A program made the position numbers and the translations under genes. From Paenibacillus phytorum (GTDB lineage: Bacteria > Bacillota > Bacilli > Paenibacillales > NBRC-103111): DNA of 64,000 nt. The notes beneath the pieces are model-generated. The model was not told the DNA's origin. It did not search any database and saw only the letters and a program-made list of their open reading frames with translations. The DNA lies in assembly GCF_013141715.1 (NCBI RefSeq), contig NZ_WHOA01000041.1, positions 29,060-93,059 on the forward strand. The letters are read 5' to 3'. The first letter of the stretch is position 1. Each line of letters opens with the position of its first letter. Positions 17,207 through 27,000 of this stretch are shown piece after piece.

Positions 17207-17252
17207 CTTTGGAAAACTCCGGGGGTCCCCTCCTACGGGGACTCCACCAAAG
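17207..17252 (+). terminator. Hairpin after the LysR gene
   Basis: Nested stem: CTTTGG (17207-17212) / CCAAAG (17247-17252) around GTCCCC (17225-17230) / GGGGAC (17237-17242), followed by ACAAAAAAA on this strand, so not a classic U-tract terminator. Confidence 0.4.
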
Positions 17253-17253
17253 A

Positions 17254-17280
17254 CAAAAAAACACGCCTCACTTGGCGTGT
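17254..17280 (-). terminator. Terminator at the end of the eCIS operon
   Basis: On the minus strand: ACACGCC (17280-17274) loop AAGTG, AGGCGTGT, then seven T. It lies about 30 bases after the stop of the last eCIS gene. Confidence 0.85.
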
Positions 17281-17308
17281 ATAAATTTTGTTTTTTTGTG
17301 GATCCTTA

Positions 17309-19006
17309 CTACTCAGCCCCGCTGCCCGCAGATGCCGCTTCTCTCATAGCCGACAGTGCTTCGTCTAGTGAATCAACGCCACCGCTTGCGCCGCTACGCG
17401 CAGTACTGGCCATTTCCGCGCTATACGCCCACCAGCGCACACGTACATTCCCCGGCTCCGAAGTTTGCTGCACCTTCACCCCAATGCGGAACGTGCCTTT
17501 TTGTGGATAGGCAATCGTACCGATCTTCACTTCTGGCGCATCGGGTTCAAACTCGCTGCCTTTGAACACATCGGAGACTCCGCCGTATACGCGGTCATCG
17601 CTGGATAGCATTTCGGAGAAGGCCTCACCGCTGCTCTCTTCCAAGCTAGTGATGATGAGCACGTTGCCCTCGCCAAGTCCGTGTGCGATTTCGCCGGAGA
17701 AGAAGCTTTTGGTCGCTCTCCCAAATGGGGACACAGCAATCTTCGTAAAAGGCTCGATCGGAATGTCCACGACACCGCTCAGCATCCCCGCAATGCCGCT
17801 GCCGCTGCCGCCGCCTGCTGGAATACTTAAATCGAATGAAAGCTCGCTAATCGCTTTATTGAAGTTAACCTTGAATTCCGGAGGCTGTCCTGGCGCCAAG
17901 GTTTTCACTTTGGACTTCGTTACGAACTGACCGGATGTTTCCTCGCGGTATTCGTTCGCTTGAGCAAGCCTGTACATAACCGAGGAATTGTACACGTATT
18001 CGCCAAATGGCACTTGCTCGACACTTTCAATGACATAGGTTGGTCCCACTTGAACAAGGCATATTTTAGCCAAATAAATACAAGGCTCGGACGGAGCTTC
18101 TAAAGAAGCCTCCAAAGATTGTTTCACGAAGTCGGACATCAACCGTTCCCGCACGGATTCGCCAATAATCTGCAGTTCGCCAACAGCATGAGTCTGCAGC
18201 TCCAACTGTCTGTCATCCAGCTTCAGAACGGCCGTACTCACCTGTACACCAATCGTCCCCTTCACGGAAGTCGTACTATCCGCTCGCAAAAGCACCTTCA
18301 TTTCATACTCGCTCTCTTGCCCGTCCTGAGGCTCTTGGAACACAATCGTTGCTCCTTCAATCGCCTCTACGCGTTCAGCAGCCAGCTCATATTGAAAGGA
18401 CAGTCTGCCGGCCTTTAGAGTCTTCTCGAAGCGCAGCTTCATTTCGAACAGTTGACCTGGGTTCACATAACGAGGTGTTGTTTGAAGCACCCGCACTTGA
18501 GAATCTTGATAAAGAACGACTGTCTGATCCGACAAATTAGCCAAAGGTAGTGCTGCCGGATCAGGCGCATCCTCTCGGATAAACAAGCGGTAGCTTTCCA
18601 GCACACGATTATAGTCATTAATTTCGTCGGAACGAATAGAAGAATTAGCGACCGCGTGAACGGGTTCTTTTTCCTTTTCGTCATAGGCAATACATAGGTA
18701 TACGTTCTTGGCGTACTGATTATTGCTGAAACCGTCCATCATCGATAGCTTCAATGTCATCGGAGAAGGCACGACAATTTCCCGGCCAAGCGCGTCGATC
18801 GCAGCTCCCATCTCTACAGAAACTGACTTTTCATCGACCGCGACAACCTGCAGACCCGTAAGTACGCCCGAACCATGCAGCAAACGGTTCATCATTCTTC
18901 GCTTATCGTTGAAATACTTTTGCTCAGACTCGAAATCCCTTACTGTCAGCAGCTTTCCATAGAAATACCGATTGCGCTCAAACGGGTAATAGCGTGTTTT
19001 TTTCAT
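17309..19006 (-). CDS. Conserved eCIS-associated protein, last gene of the locus
   Basis: A 565-aa protein. The N-terminal motif 'YYPFERNRYFYGKLLTVRDF' followed by 'EQKYFNDKRRMMNRLLHGSG' is, to my knowledge, a conserved signature of proteins found at the end of eCIS and related phage-tail-like loci; its exact role is not established. The remainder is beta-rich with no signal peptide or membrane segment, compatible with a baseplate-periphery or fibre/receptor-binding part. The C-terminus is Ala/Ser/Gly-rich and may be flexible. The start is ATG 19006 behind GGTGAGGGGA; an in-frame TTG at 19027 lies inside that site. It is followed by the operon terminator. This is the best candidate for the missing tail-fibre function, by position only. 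Confidence 0.65.
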   Translation of the reverse strand: MKKTRYYPFERNRYFYGKLLTVRDFESEQKYFNDKRRMMNRLLHGSGVLTGLQVVAVDEKSVSVEMGAAIDALGREIVVPSPMTLKLSMMDGFSNNQYAKNVYLCIAYDEKEKEPVHAVANSSIRSDEINDYNRVLESYRLFIREDAPDPAALPLANLSDQTVVLYQDSQVRVLQTTPRYVNPGQLFEMKLRFEKTLKAGRLSFQYELAAERVEAIEGATIVFQEPQDGQESEYEMKVLLRADSTTSVKGTIGVQVSTAVLKLDDRQLELQTHAVGELQIIGESVRERLMSDFVKQSLEASLEAPSEPCIYLAKICLVQVGPTYVIESVEQVPFGEYVYNSSVMYRLAQANEYREETSGQFVTKSKVKTLAPGQPPEFKVNFNKAISELSFDLSIPAGGGSGSGIAGMLSGVVDIPIEPFTKIAVSPFGRATKSFFSGEIAHGLGEGNVLIITSLEESSGEAFSEMLSSDDRVYGGVSDVFKGSEFEPDAPEVKIGTIAYPQKGTFRIGVKVQQTSEPGNVRVRWWAYSAEMASTARSGASGGVDSLDEALSAMREAASAGSGAE

Positions 19007-19039
19007 AAGTATCCCCTCACCTTCCAAGGCTCATTTCGT

Positions 19040-21157
19040 TTATTCGATTTCGGAATCCAATTCCAAGCGAGTATGTATGTCCATTCGTTTATCGCGATCT
19101 ACGTCAATCAGCACCGTATTGTAAGGCATCGACGAACGCTGATCTAGTGTTAACAAGGTAGGCTCAGATAAGTAAGTATTAATGCCCAGATATGTATGCA
19201 TGTCCGCGTACATCCACGGTTGTAGAACGATTAATTTGCCTTCGGTATAGGCTGGTTTTTGGTCTTCGATGATTTGCTCGATGGTTAGCCGTTGTGCATC
19301 TGTCTGTACGAATTCAGGCTTTAACATGATGCAGAAGCAATAAGGATTATCCCCATATAACTGGGCAAAAAGCTGCCGCAGCTCCGACGTCTCCTGCATT
19401 TGTTTAAACTGAAAATATTCCAGCAAAAACGGTTCTGACCCTGTGTAAATCTTAAGCATGTTCATCATGCCCTCGCGAGTTCCCCGCAATTTGTAAAGCT
19501 CAGGGGCCTGTTTGATCAGTAGTCTTAGCTTCGTCTCGCCCCATGCCTCATGATCCGTGATAGCCAACCAGCGGCCTAACCATTCCAGATAAGTGCCGGA
19601 TACCGCATCCGGATCGAAATGAGAGGAAATACGGTCTATTTTATCCTCCATATCGTCAAAGAAGGTGCTGAACATCGCCAGAAACCGCTCCAGGAAAGGG
19701 CTATGCTCCTCGTCCTGTTGATAAATCGGCGGCAAATAGGCAATCAGTGACGTTCTCGGGAAGTAGACCCGAAGCTTTCGGATGTAAGGTGATTTTTGCT
19801 CGCTGCCAATCAGCTCGATTTTGAACCATAGATAACGGCCTCTGGCATTCATCAGAAGAGCATCCTTCGGATTCAGGATGGGCTCCGACCATAAGTCACG
19901 CGTCGCAGCCAGCTTATCTCGAATCGAAATGCCTGGATCCGTCAAATAGCCCGTATAATTTACGTATTCGCCATCAATGAATCCTTCGCTTTCATCCGAT
20001 GTAAAATAGGAAAAGCGAACCTGCGTTTCCTCCGGAATATCGGCTTCTAAACGAATCTTATGCCACTGTGTCTCCGTTTCCGTCGTATCCAGCTCAGCCG
20101 AGAAATAGATGGCCTCCGGAAGCTGAGTCCCCTCAAGCAGCATCGTACGCGCACGAAGATCAAGCAGGCTAATCTGACCACTTATCCGATCAAAGACATA
20201 CAACCGGTTGCGCCCATCATGCAGCAATGTATCCGTTCGTCCTCGGAAGCTAGTAACTTTATCAAACTGCTCCCCATTTTCGCGAAACTTTAGAATAAAC
20301 CGCTCCGTTACTCCTTCTTGCTGTGCGTATCCGCTGTCCCCTATGTAGATATTATGATTCGTATCAATGGAAATACCGGCAAAGCGCCCTTCCTGCTCCA
20401 GCTTAAAATGAAACGGCTCCCGACCATCTTCATGGAACACCGTTACCGTTCTGAGCTGTGCATCCAATAGAACTAATTTACCACCCGCAGCAGCGGTGTA
20501 ATAACGCCCTCGAAGTGCAGCAATTTCAGCCGTTTCTTCCAGACGGTGTGCTTCATGCTCATACACATGTACCACTTCACCTGCCGCGTTCCACTGTATA
20601 ATGCCAATCCGGCCGCCCTTAGGAACTTCGGGACTTCCATTCATACCAATCGCAATGTCCAAAGGGACCGCCGCGTAAAGCAAATTCGCCGTTGTAATTC
20701 TCGTATTAACCGAGAGAGGAAATAATTCAAGACCTTCCCAATCATGGATAGCCCACATCGTCTGTCCATTGGAAATCGAATACACCGCAAGTCTTCTTTC
20801 GCTCTCCGTGTGGGCATCAGCTATCACCAAAAGATCTGACATAGAAGCTAGCATCGCTTGATGGCTAAACAACTGATGACCCTGGCGAAATAACGACTCC
20901 CGATGACGACTTTCATCATCATAAATCCACACATTTGAAGCCTCGTCTAGCAAAAATAGCTTCCGACCTGGACCGACCGTCATCTCTTGAATAGGATGAA
21001 TGCCTTCCAGCTCGTCTGTGCGAACGATGCGATGGATGCTGTATTTTTCTGTCTGCTGAATCGAAAATCCTTCGTTCTGCATATGAATATTGGCTTCATA
21101 TCCTTGTTCCCAGTCAAGCGGTTTATTAAGTGAGAAAAACGTTTGTCCATCCTGCAT
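19040..21157 (-). CDS. eCIS tail protein, N-terminal propeller fused to gpI-like domain
   Basis: A 705-aa protein. The C-terminal 230 residues carry the typical phage-tail baseplate-wedge signature: YLPPIYQQDEEHSPFLERFL, then FDPDAVSGTYLEWLGRWLAI, then LLIKQAPELYKLRGTREGM, as in P2 gpI-like / TIGR02242-type eCIS proteins. The first roughly 350 residues read as repeated propeller blades ('GISIDTNHNIYIGDSG', 'LHDGRNRLYVFDR'). The combination suggests a wedge component that also displays a binding or structural propeller at the baseplate rim. It is followed after 33 bases by the 565-aa protein. Confidence 0.75.
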   Translation of the reverse strand: MQDGQTFFSLNKPLDWEQGYEANIHMQNEGFSIQQTEKYSIHRIVRTDELEGIHPIQEMTVGPGRKLFLLDEASNVWIYDDESRHRESLFRQGHQLFSHQAMLASMSDLLVIADAHTESERRLAVYSISNGQTMWAIHDWEGLELFPLSVNTRITTANLLYAAVPLDIAIGMNGSPEVPKGGRIGIIQWNAAGEVVHVYEHEAHRLEETAEIAALRGRYYTAAAGGKLVLLDAQLRTVTVFHEDGREPFHFKLEQEGRFAGISIDTNHNIYIGDSGYAQQEGVTERFILKFRENGEQFDKVTSFRGRTDTLLHDGRNRLYVFDRISGQISLLDLRARTMLLEGTQLPEAIYFSAELDTTETETQWHKIRLEADIPEETQVRFSYFTSDESEGFIDGEYVNYTGYLTDPGISIRDKLAATRDLWSEPILNPKDALLMNARGRYLWFKIELIGSEQKSPYIRKLRVYFPRTSLIAYLPPIYQQDEEHSPFLERFLAMFSTFFDDMEDKIDRISSHFDPDAVSGTYLEWLGRWLAITDHEAWGETKLRLLIKQAPELYKLRGTREGMMNMLKIYTGSEPFLLEYFQFKQMQETSELRQLFAQLYGDNPYCFCIMLKPEFVQTDAQRLTIEQIIEDQKPAYTEGKLIVLQPWMYADMHTYLGINTYLSEPTLLTLDQRSSMPYNTVLIDVDRDKRMDIHTRLELDSEIE

Positions 21158-21187
21158 CGTTCGACACCTCTTTTCCTAAATAAGGAC

Positions 21188-23422
21188 TTATAAATCCGTC
21201 TGACTAATGGTTTCCACTTCATGATCACCGGAATAGACCAAGGCATAAGGCGGGATATGAATGTCGCCAGCGCCATCCTTGTGGAAGCCTGTGCCCTCGG
21301 CATCTATCCAAATGTCCTGCACATAGACAACACCTTTAATCCGGGAAATAACGCCATAAATATCTCCCTTATACACGGTCCGTCCAAAACGCCAGCCTTC
21401 TGAGCCTTGTCCATGATCCATCGGCTGTAGTAACAGTCTGAGCTCTTGCATAATTCGGCGCTGTTCATCTTTGTGCTTGGGCTCCATCACCACGACAGCG
21501 TGAACCGTTATTTTAATATATTCGGCGGGAATCACGTGTAGTTCTGTGGTCAAAAGACGATGCCGATCTAGATGCTGCTTGATCGTCTGCAAGAAGCCCT
21601 TGCCAGCTTTCGGCTTATCGCTCTCGCTATAAGGGACGACCACGACGGTCATCTGTGCGGGCGCTTTGACCTTCGGATAATCCCGCATGCCCAGCTTGTA
21701 CAGCGGGATTGCCTTTACGCGCGCGACACGCAGACCGGGCGTCGCCTTCGCGATCGCCTCGTAGTCCTCGCCAGTCACGGCCCGCGTCGGCTTCTCGAGT
21801 TCGCGCCGCACGCGAAGTTTCGCCTGCGTGAGCGTCTCCGCTTCGAGGCCGCCTCGCGCGGGGAACGGATTCGTCACACGCACGCCTTTGGTATTCGTGA
21901 AGCCGGTCACGAGGCCATCCTTCACGTTGCCTCGCACACCCCCGCCCGCTTGCAGCGCCAGGAACCGAATGTTCGGTTCCACGGACTTGGGCGGAGTGAG
22001 ACCCGCTTCGTTATTGCCGAAGCGGATCGTTCCTGCTGCATCGTCGTAGACGTAATGCCTGTCCGTGGACTTCGAATTATCGAAGTCGTCCACGGACTGC
22101 CAGTCGTCCCAAACGACGTCACTCTCTCCGCGTGGCCGGTAGCCAACCTGCAGCAGCATGCTGCTGGGCTTATACATCCGGCCACGGCTGATTTCAAAGG
22201 TCTGCCCGGGCAGACCTCTGCTGCCCCCGACAAAACGGCCATAGTCAAACTCGGCCGTGTAAGCAATGAGCCGTACCCGCTGCGAACCCTGCGGCGGGAT
22301 ACGCCCGTTCACCCCGTCGCCGAAACGCAGACGGGTGGTGCGCAGAGCCGAGTCCTGCTGCAGCTGGCAGCAGAGATCATCCGGCTCACAGTCCTCGAGC
22401 TCCGCGACGATGTGCCAGTCGCGCCAGTGCCCTTGCTCGTCCTGAACCTGCACAGTGTGCATGCCGTTGTAAGCGAGATACGAGCTTACCTCGAAGCTCT
22501 GATCAGGCTCTCCCGAGCTGTCAAAAGCAGTAACTTCGCTGAAGGTTTCCTGCTCAGCCGCTTTCACCGCATTGAGACTAACCTTCTCAATCTTCGGAGA
22601 CAGCTCATAGCCGTCCTCCTCGAGTGTACAGCAAATCCAGAATCGGCTGCGATCATCCGCAGGGTAAAGCGCAATCGGCTTCATCTCCGACGTGATCCGA
22701 AACCGGAGCTCACCGCTTTGCGACAGATGAACCGTTGCATCACTTATCTGCTCGATAGGCAGCCAGCTTTCGCTTTGCCCCTGCTGCCCGGCACCCGCAA
22801 ATGTCCACGCCACCTTAGCAGACGAAATCATCGGCGTTGTCCCATCTTCACGGTGACCCACCCTTACCGGATAGCGGTCAAATAGCTTAAAGGCGATTGA
22901 AATCTCCGTTTGCGCAGGCAGCGCTCTATCGAAACCGAGATACAAATGCGCGCCCTTACGCGCTTCAGGTCCAAAAGCATAATAAGCAATCTTAGCGTGA
23001 TTATTGGATGTAAAATCACCAGCCGCCGTCTCCGTACGGACCAGCACTTTCTCAAGCTCGGAAGGAACAAGATTCACCGTATCTAGTGTCTCAAACCGCT
23101 GGTCCATCGCTTGCAGCGGTGTCCCCTTGGGGAGCACAAGCTGCTGCTGTAAACCAGCAAACGCCACATCACAAACAGCGGATACAGCTTCATGAGGGCT
23201 AATCCCCAGCAGCTTCAGAAACTTCCGCACACTGCGCTCCGTCACCCGGTTTAAGTAATACTGCTGCATCTCCGTCATCCATGACATCAATTCCAGCAGC
23301 GTAATCCCTGGGTCATGTTCATTCTCATCCGTCCACTCCGGAAAAAGCTTAGGTATCGACTTTCGAGCCTCCTGCACCATCTGTTCAAACATACGATCAT
23401 CCAAATTAGGTATTGGCAGCAC
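21188..23422 (-). CDS. eCIS baseplate wedge protein (Afp11/12-like, baseplate J domain)
   Basis: A 744-aa protein. The start 'MLPIPNLDDRMFEQMVQEARK' with 'FPEWTDENEHDPGITLLELMSWM' and the central 'RLRFGDGVNGRIPPQGSQRVRL' are characteristic of putative baseplate assembly proteins of eCIS. The C-terminal part is gp6/J-like ('LRVRRELEKPTRAVTGEDYEAI' region). It is preceded by a perfect AAGGAGGTGAG site at GTG 23422, separated from the previous baseplate gene by a 662-base repeat-filled gap. Bases 21700-22400 inside it are noticeably G+C-rich compared with the flanks. Confidence 0.82.
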   Translation of the reverse strand: MLPIPNLDDRMFEQMVQEARKSIPKLFPEWTDENEHDPGITLLELMSWMTEMQQYYLNRVTERSVRKFLKLLGISPHEAVSAVCDVAFAGLQQQLVLPKGTPLQAMDQRFETLDTVNLVPSELEKVLVRTETAAGDFTSNNHAKIAYYAFGPEARKGAHLYLGFDRALPAQTEISIAFKLFDRYPVRVGHREDGTTPMISSAKVAWTFAGAGQQGQSESWLPIEQISDATVHLSQSGELRFRITSEMKPIALYPADDRSRFWICCTLEEDGYELSPKIEKVSLNAVKAAEQETFSEVTAFDSSGEPDQSFEVSSYLAYNGMHTVQVQDEQGHWRDWHIVAELEDCEPDDLCCQLQQDSALRTTRLRFGDGVNGRIPPQGSQRVRLIAYTAEFDYGRFVGGSRGLPGQTFEISRGRMYKPSSMLLQVGYRPRGESDVVWDDWQSVDDFDNSKSTDRHYVYDDAAGTIRFGNNEAGLTPPKSVEPNIRFLALQAGGGVRGNVKDGLVTGFTNTKGVRVTNPFPARGGLEAETLTQAKLRVRRELEKPTRAVTGEDYEAIAKATPGLRVARVKAIPLYKLGMRDYPKVKAPAQMTVVVVPYSESDKPKAGKGFLQTIKQHLDRHRLLTTELHVIPAEYIKITVHAVVVMEPKHKDEQRRIMQELRLLLQPMDHGQGSEGWRFGRTVYKGDIYGVISRIKGVVYVQDIWIDAEGTGFHKDGAGDIHIPPYALVYSGDHEVETISQTDL

Positions 23423-23483
23423 TTGTGCTCACCTCCTTCGATTATTACTAACTCCCACCAACACACTCTCAACCACTAATCAG

Positions 23484-23788
23484 CTACTTTAACGAAATAA
23501 AACATCGCTAACCCGCCAACTAGCTCATTTATTCCTACTTTAGCGAAATAATACATCGTTATAGTCGCTCTTCTCTCCCTCGCAACCACTATTCAGCTAC
23601 TCTAACGATATAAAACATCGCTAACCCACCAACTAGCTCATTTACTCCAACTTTAACGATGCAAAACATCCCTAAAGTTGCTCGACTCTCACTCGCAACC
23701 ACTATTCAGCTACTTTAACGATATAAAACATCGCTAACCCGCCAACTAGCTAATTTATTCCTACTTTAGCGATGAAAAACATCCCTAT
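23484..23788. repeat. Array of six imperfect palindromes, alternating 51/62-bp spacing (family E)
   Basis: Six dyads of the type TTAACGAT-7-ATCGCTAA have centres at 23500, 23551, 23613, 23664, 23726 and 23777, i.e. steps of 51, 62, 51, 62, 51 bp. It can also be described as about 2.7 tandem copies of a 113-bp unit, visible in the recurring words CAACCACTATTCAGCTAC and CCAACTAGCTCATTTA. It lies within the eCIS operon, between two baseplate genes. Confidence 0.9.
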
Positions 23789-23794
23789 TCAACC

Positions 23795-23988
23795 AAATAG
23801 AAGTCTCTTAAGGCTCCTATTATCGCTATTTTCCGTTGGAGCTGCTGATTAGCAGTCTCTAAGGACTCTTATTTCTGATAAATCCCATCTTTTTATATGA
23901 TATTGCTGAAATAAGAGTCTCTAGAGGCTTCTATTACAGCAAATCTAGGCAAAAAACAGAAAATAGCAGTCTTTAAAGACTCTTATTT
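23795..23988. repeat. Four palindromes of the AAGAGTCT/GACTCTT type, 52-62-52 spacing (family A)
   Basis: Four 28-bp dyads, consensus AAATAAGAGTCTCT then AGGGACTCTTATTT, centred at 23808.5, 23860.5, 23922.5 and 23974.5. Steps are 52, 62 and 52 bp. The cluster directly adjoins the family-E array. The rest of the gap up to 24084 holds only a GGGGG/CCCCC hairpin at 24052-24069. Confidence 0.9.
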
Positions 23989-24084
23989 GCCGGAACCCGA
24001 ATCCTTTCACCAGGAAGACGGACTTCCCATGTTTCTGACGAAAGGGTTCTGGGGGTTGAGACTCCCCCACCATCGACACCCTCC

Positions 24085-27000
24085 CTACAACGCGTTCACA
24101 ACCACCTTGTGCTTGCCGCTCACAATGATCCCGTGCGGGAGCGCCGGAAGGCGGTTCACATCGAGTTCCGTACGCTCGCCGTCCTCAATCTTGTATACCG
24201 TCATGTAAAGCTTCTCTACATGACTGATCACTCGAATTGATTTCAACAACGCGTAGAAAACGGAGGGGTGGATTTGTTGACCGATTTGCCAGCCTTTGCC
24301 GTCGAAATTGCCGGTTAGCGGATCAAGGAAACGATTCAACTTCTCTAACGCCTGAATTTCGGTAGCTACTACAGCGTCCATGCCCTCAACTGCAACGATC
24401 GCCGAAATGGAAATTTCCATATAGACCGGCTCAATCACTTGAAGCCGTTCCGGGAAAGCAACAAGGCTGGAAGCCCGCTGTAGAATATACCTCTCAACCT
24501 GCTTCTTCAGTTCTGGAAACGCGGAGCTTCCCTTCTGCCCTTCTTTTGGTAGCACCACTAAAGTCATAGCCCCGATTTCTTTGTGCATATAGGCGTTCCG
24601 ATTCGGGATGCATGTGACTTTTGCAATGTTCGGATATGCCTCACGCGCAAGCCACTCGTAGTCTTTGGACGATACAGCCCGATCACGATGCTTCAGCATT
24701 TCTGGTCCGCGCTGCAAGGCCGACTCCAGCTTTTCAGCTTGGCAGCCGCCTGACGCTGGTTCTGGGTTATAAATCTCACCGACAAACGCAATAGAGTCCT
24801 GCATCTGATTAATTTGACGAGCCCCTACGTTTCCGATTTGTCCGGACGTTACTTGGTAGGTTACCTTCAGCTGCTCCAGCCCACCCTTTGGCGGACGCAT
24901 GCCATGGATACCGTCGCCTACACGAATACGACCAAACGTACGATCGATCATATAATGACGAACCCTATTGCTGGAATCTGCCATCTGGCGAACCGCTGTC
25001 CAACGAACCCAAAGTTGAAGTAAGTTCCCCTCAGAATCACGAGAAACCTCCATAAGAGGAGTCCCTACACGCTCGTACTCAGCGATTTCCTCTTCTGTCA
25101 CAAACTCCGTCTCATCCACCCATACCTCTTCGGAGACAATCCCGCTTCTGCTGAGCTGGTATTCCGTTTCTTCCAGCCCTTTGGAATCGGGAATTTCCCC
25201 GATAATCGTCTCCTGCTGAAGTACTTGAACTGTATTCATATACATGCCCTGAATTGTGGGGATTTGTACCCGACCGGAACTATCATCATATTTATCATCA
25301 CGATTAACAGCACGAATCCAGTAGCCCTCTTTACCAAACAACGACGCTCCTGCAAAATCAGATGGACCTACGAATTGGACGGTACCGCTCTGGGTCAAAC
25401 CGTTCGTATCATCAATAACCTTGAGCGCTACCCATTCGGGATGGCTTCCCGGCATCAGACCAGCTCGCAAATACTCCCATTCGAGTAATGGCATGTCCTG
25501 CTCCGAGAAACGCTGCTGTTTCACCGAAACGAACATCGATATCGGACCTTTTACAGGCGGTGTATCAAAAGAAAGATGCAAGGCAGGATGACTGCCCTCC
25601 AAAGGTTGAAAGGGCTCAAACCCGCCCTCCAACTGACGGCTATGCCGAGTCCGATCCTCAAACACCGTATTATTCAGCGCTAAACAACGTTCGGCTGGGT
25701 ATAGTCGATCATCATACTTATAGGTTAGAGACACATCATCCACCCAAGGTGAAAGATAGATCGCTTGTGCCACATACGCATTCTCGATATGTAAAATTCG
25801 TGCTCTGATCCAGCAGTTTTCATTGCCGTTCACATAAGTCGCTTCAAGATCAGCTGGACAGCGGAAGTGAATTTCTTTGCGCACCTTCTGCTCCTGCGGA
25901 TAATAAAACAGCTTCCCTGCTTCCTTCCCCACATCCAGCCGCAACCAAGTTGCCCCGTTCCAATACTCCCAAGCAACCTCCAGAACGGTGACGTGAGTTA
26001 CTGGCGGCTTATCGAACTTGGATTTTTTCATCACCATTTTCCAATCGACTTGCTCCGTCAGCTCCGGCTGAAACCGATTCTGAATCGCTTGCAGCCCAAA
26101 GCTTAGCTTAATATCGCCGTCTTTTTTCGTAAAAACTTCCTGACTCCCGATGTAAAAAGAACCATAAAGCGCAAACTGATCACCAAACGGATAAAACCCC
26201 GATGGGTCCGCACCAATATCATTGTAAAACATCTGATCAGGCCGAACGCCACCTGTTTCCAGTGTATCGACATAATCCGTTTTAAATGAAATATGGTCCA
26301 TGGACAGCCTGCTGTCTGCCAGCGTTTTACCACCGCTTATGAGCGGCTTTAAACGGCATTGTATCCAGCGTCCGGATGCCCCGTTCACTTCTCGCAGAGC
26401 AATCTCGCCTGCCACCGCTTTCAATAGAGTAACCCGATTCCCCTTAGCCTCTACGTGGTCAAAAGTCTTCCAACCTTCCTCCGTGGCATACAGCCACTCG
26501 GTTAGCTCGGGATTCGCCAGTTGGCTGGACATCGAAAGTTCATCAAAACGTCGCTTCGAGTTACGGAATTCGATTTCGATTCGTGCCGTATTATACACGG
26601 TGAAAAGAGAGCTGTGCTCCAAATAAATGGCATGCTCCTGCAAATTGTCGCCATCCTGTAAACGGAAAAGCGCTGTCGGCGCTGCATATCCTTGCCGGGA
26701 TGCCGTAACGAACTCATCAGGAATGCGAATGATCATATCCTGTTTGCGGCTCGTCATGTACACATCTGTAAGCAACGCGGGCGTCAATAAGCTGCTCCGT
26801 GCTGTCTCATACAGAATGCTGCCTTCCTCTGCTGCAGCGGCAACTTGTGTGCCTGCCGAGATGAACACGGACTCCTTCGTACCCTCGTTCAGCGCAAACG
26901 TTAAGTAGCTTCGGGCAGGACGTGCCGGAAGCAGCGTCACATCGAACATGTTGAGGAACGATATCAAATTTTTCGTAGGCACTCGGTTCAACCGTTTGAT

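Noticed and set aside
21572..22885. A 437-aa plus-strand open frame inside the wedge gene
   Set aside because: It lies in the G+C-rich part of a clearly conserved minus-strand baseplate gene; Arg/Leu-rich, no ribosome site. A shadow frame.
23484..23788. Plain 113-bp tandem repeat
   Set aside because: Partly true for this stretch, but the same 51/62 steps in clusters with unrelated spacers show that the palindrome spacing is the more general feature.
23484..23988. CRISPR array
   Set aside because: The regular units are palindromic and the spacers between units of one family are similar to each other; no cas genes, and spacing alternates instead of being constant.
24052..24069. GGGGG/CCCCC hairpin as operon terminator between the two wedge genes
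   Set aside because: No U-tract on the minus strand, and the next wedge gene has a strong ribosome site, so read-through is expected.
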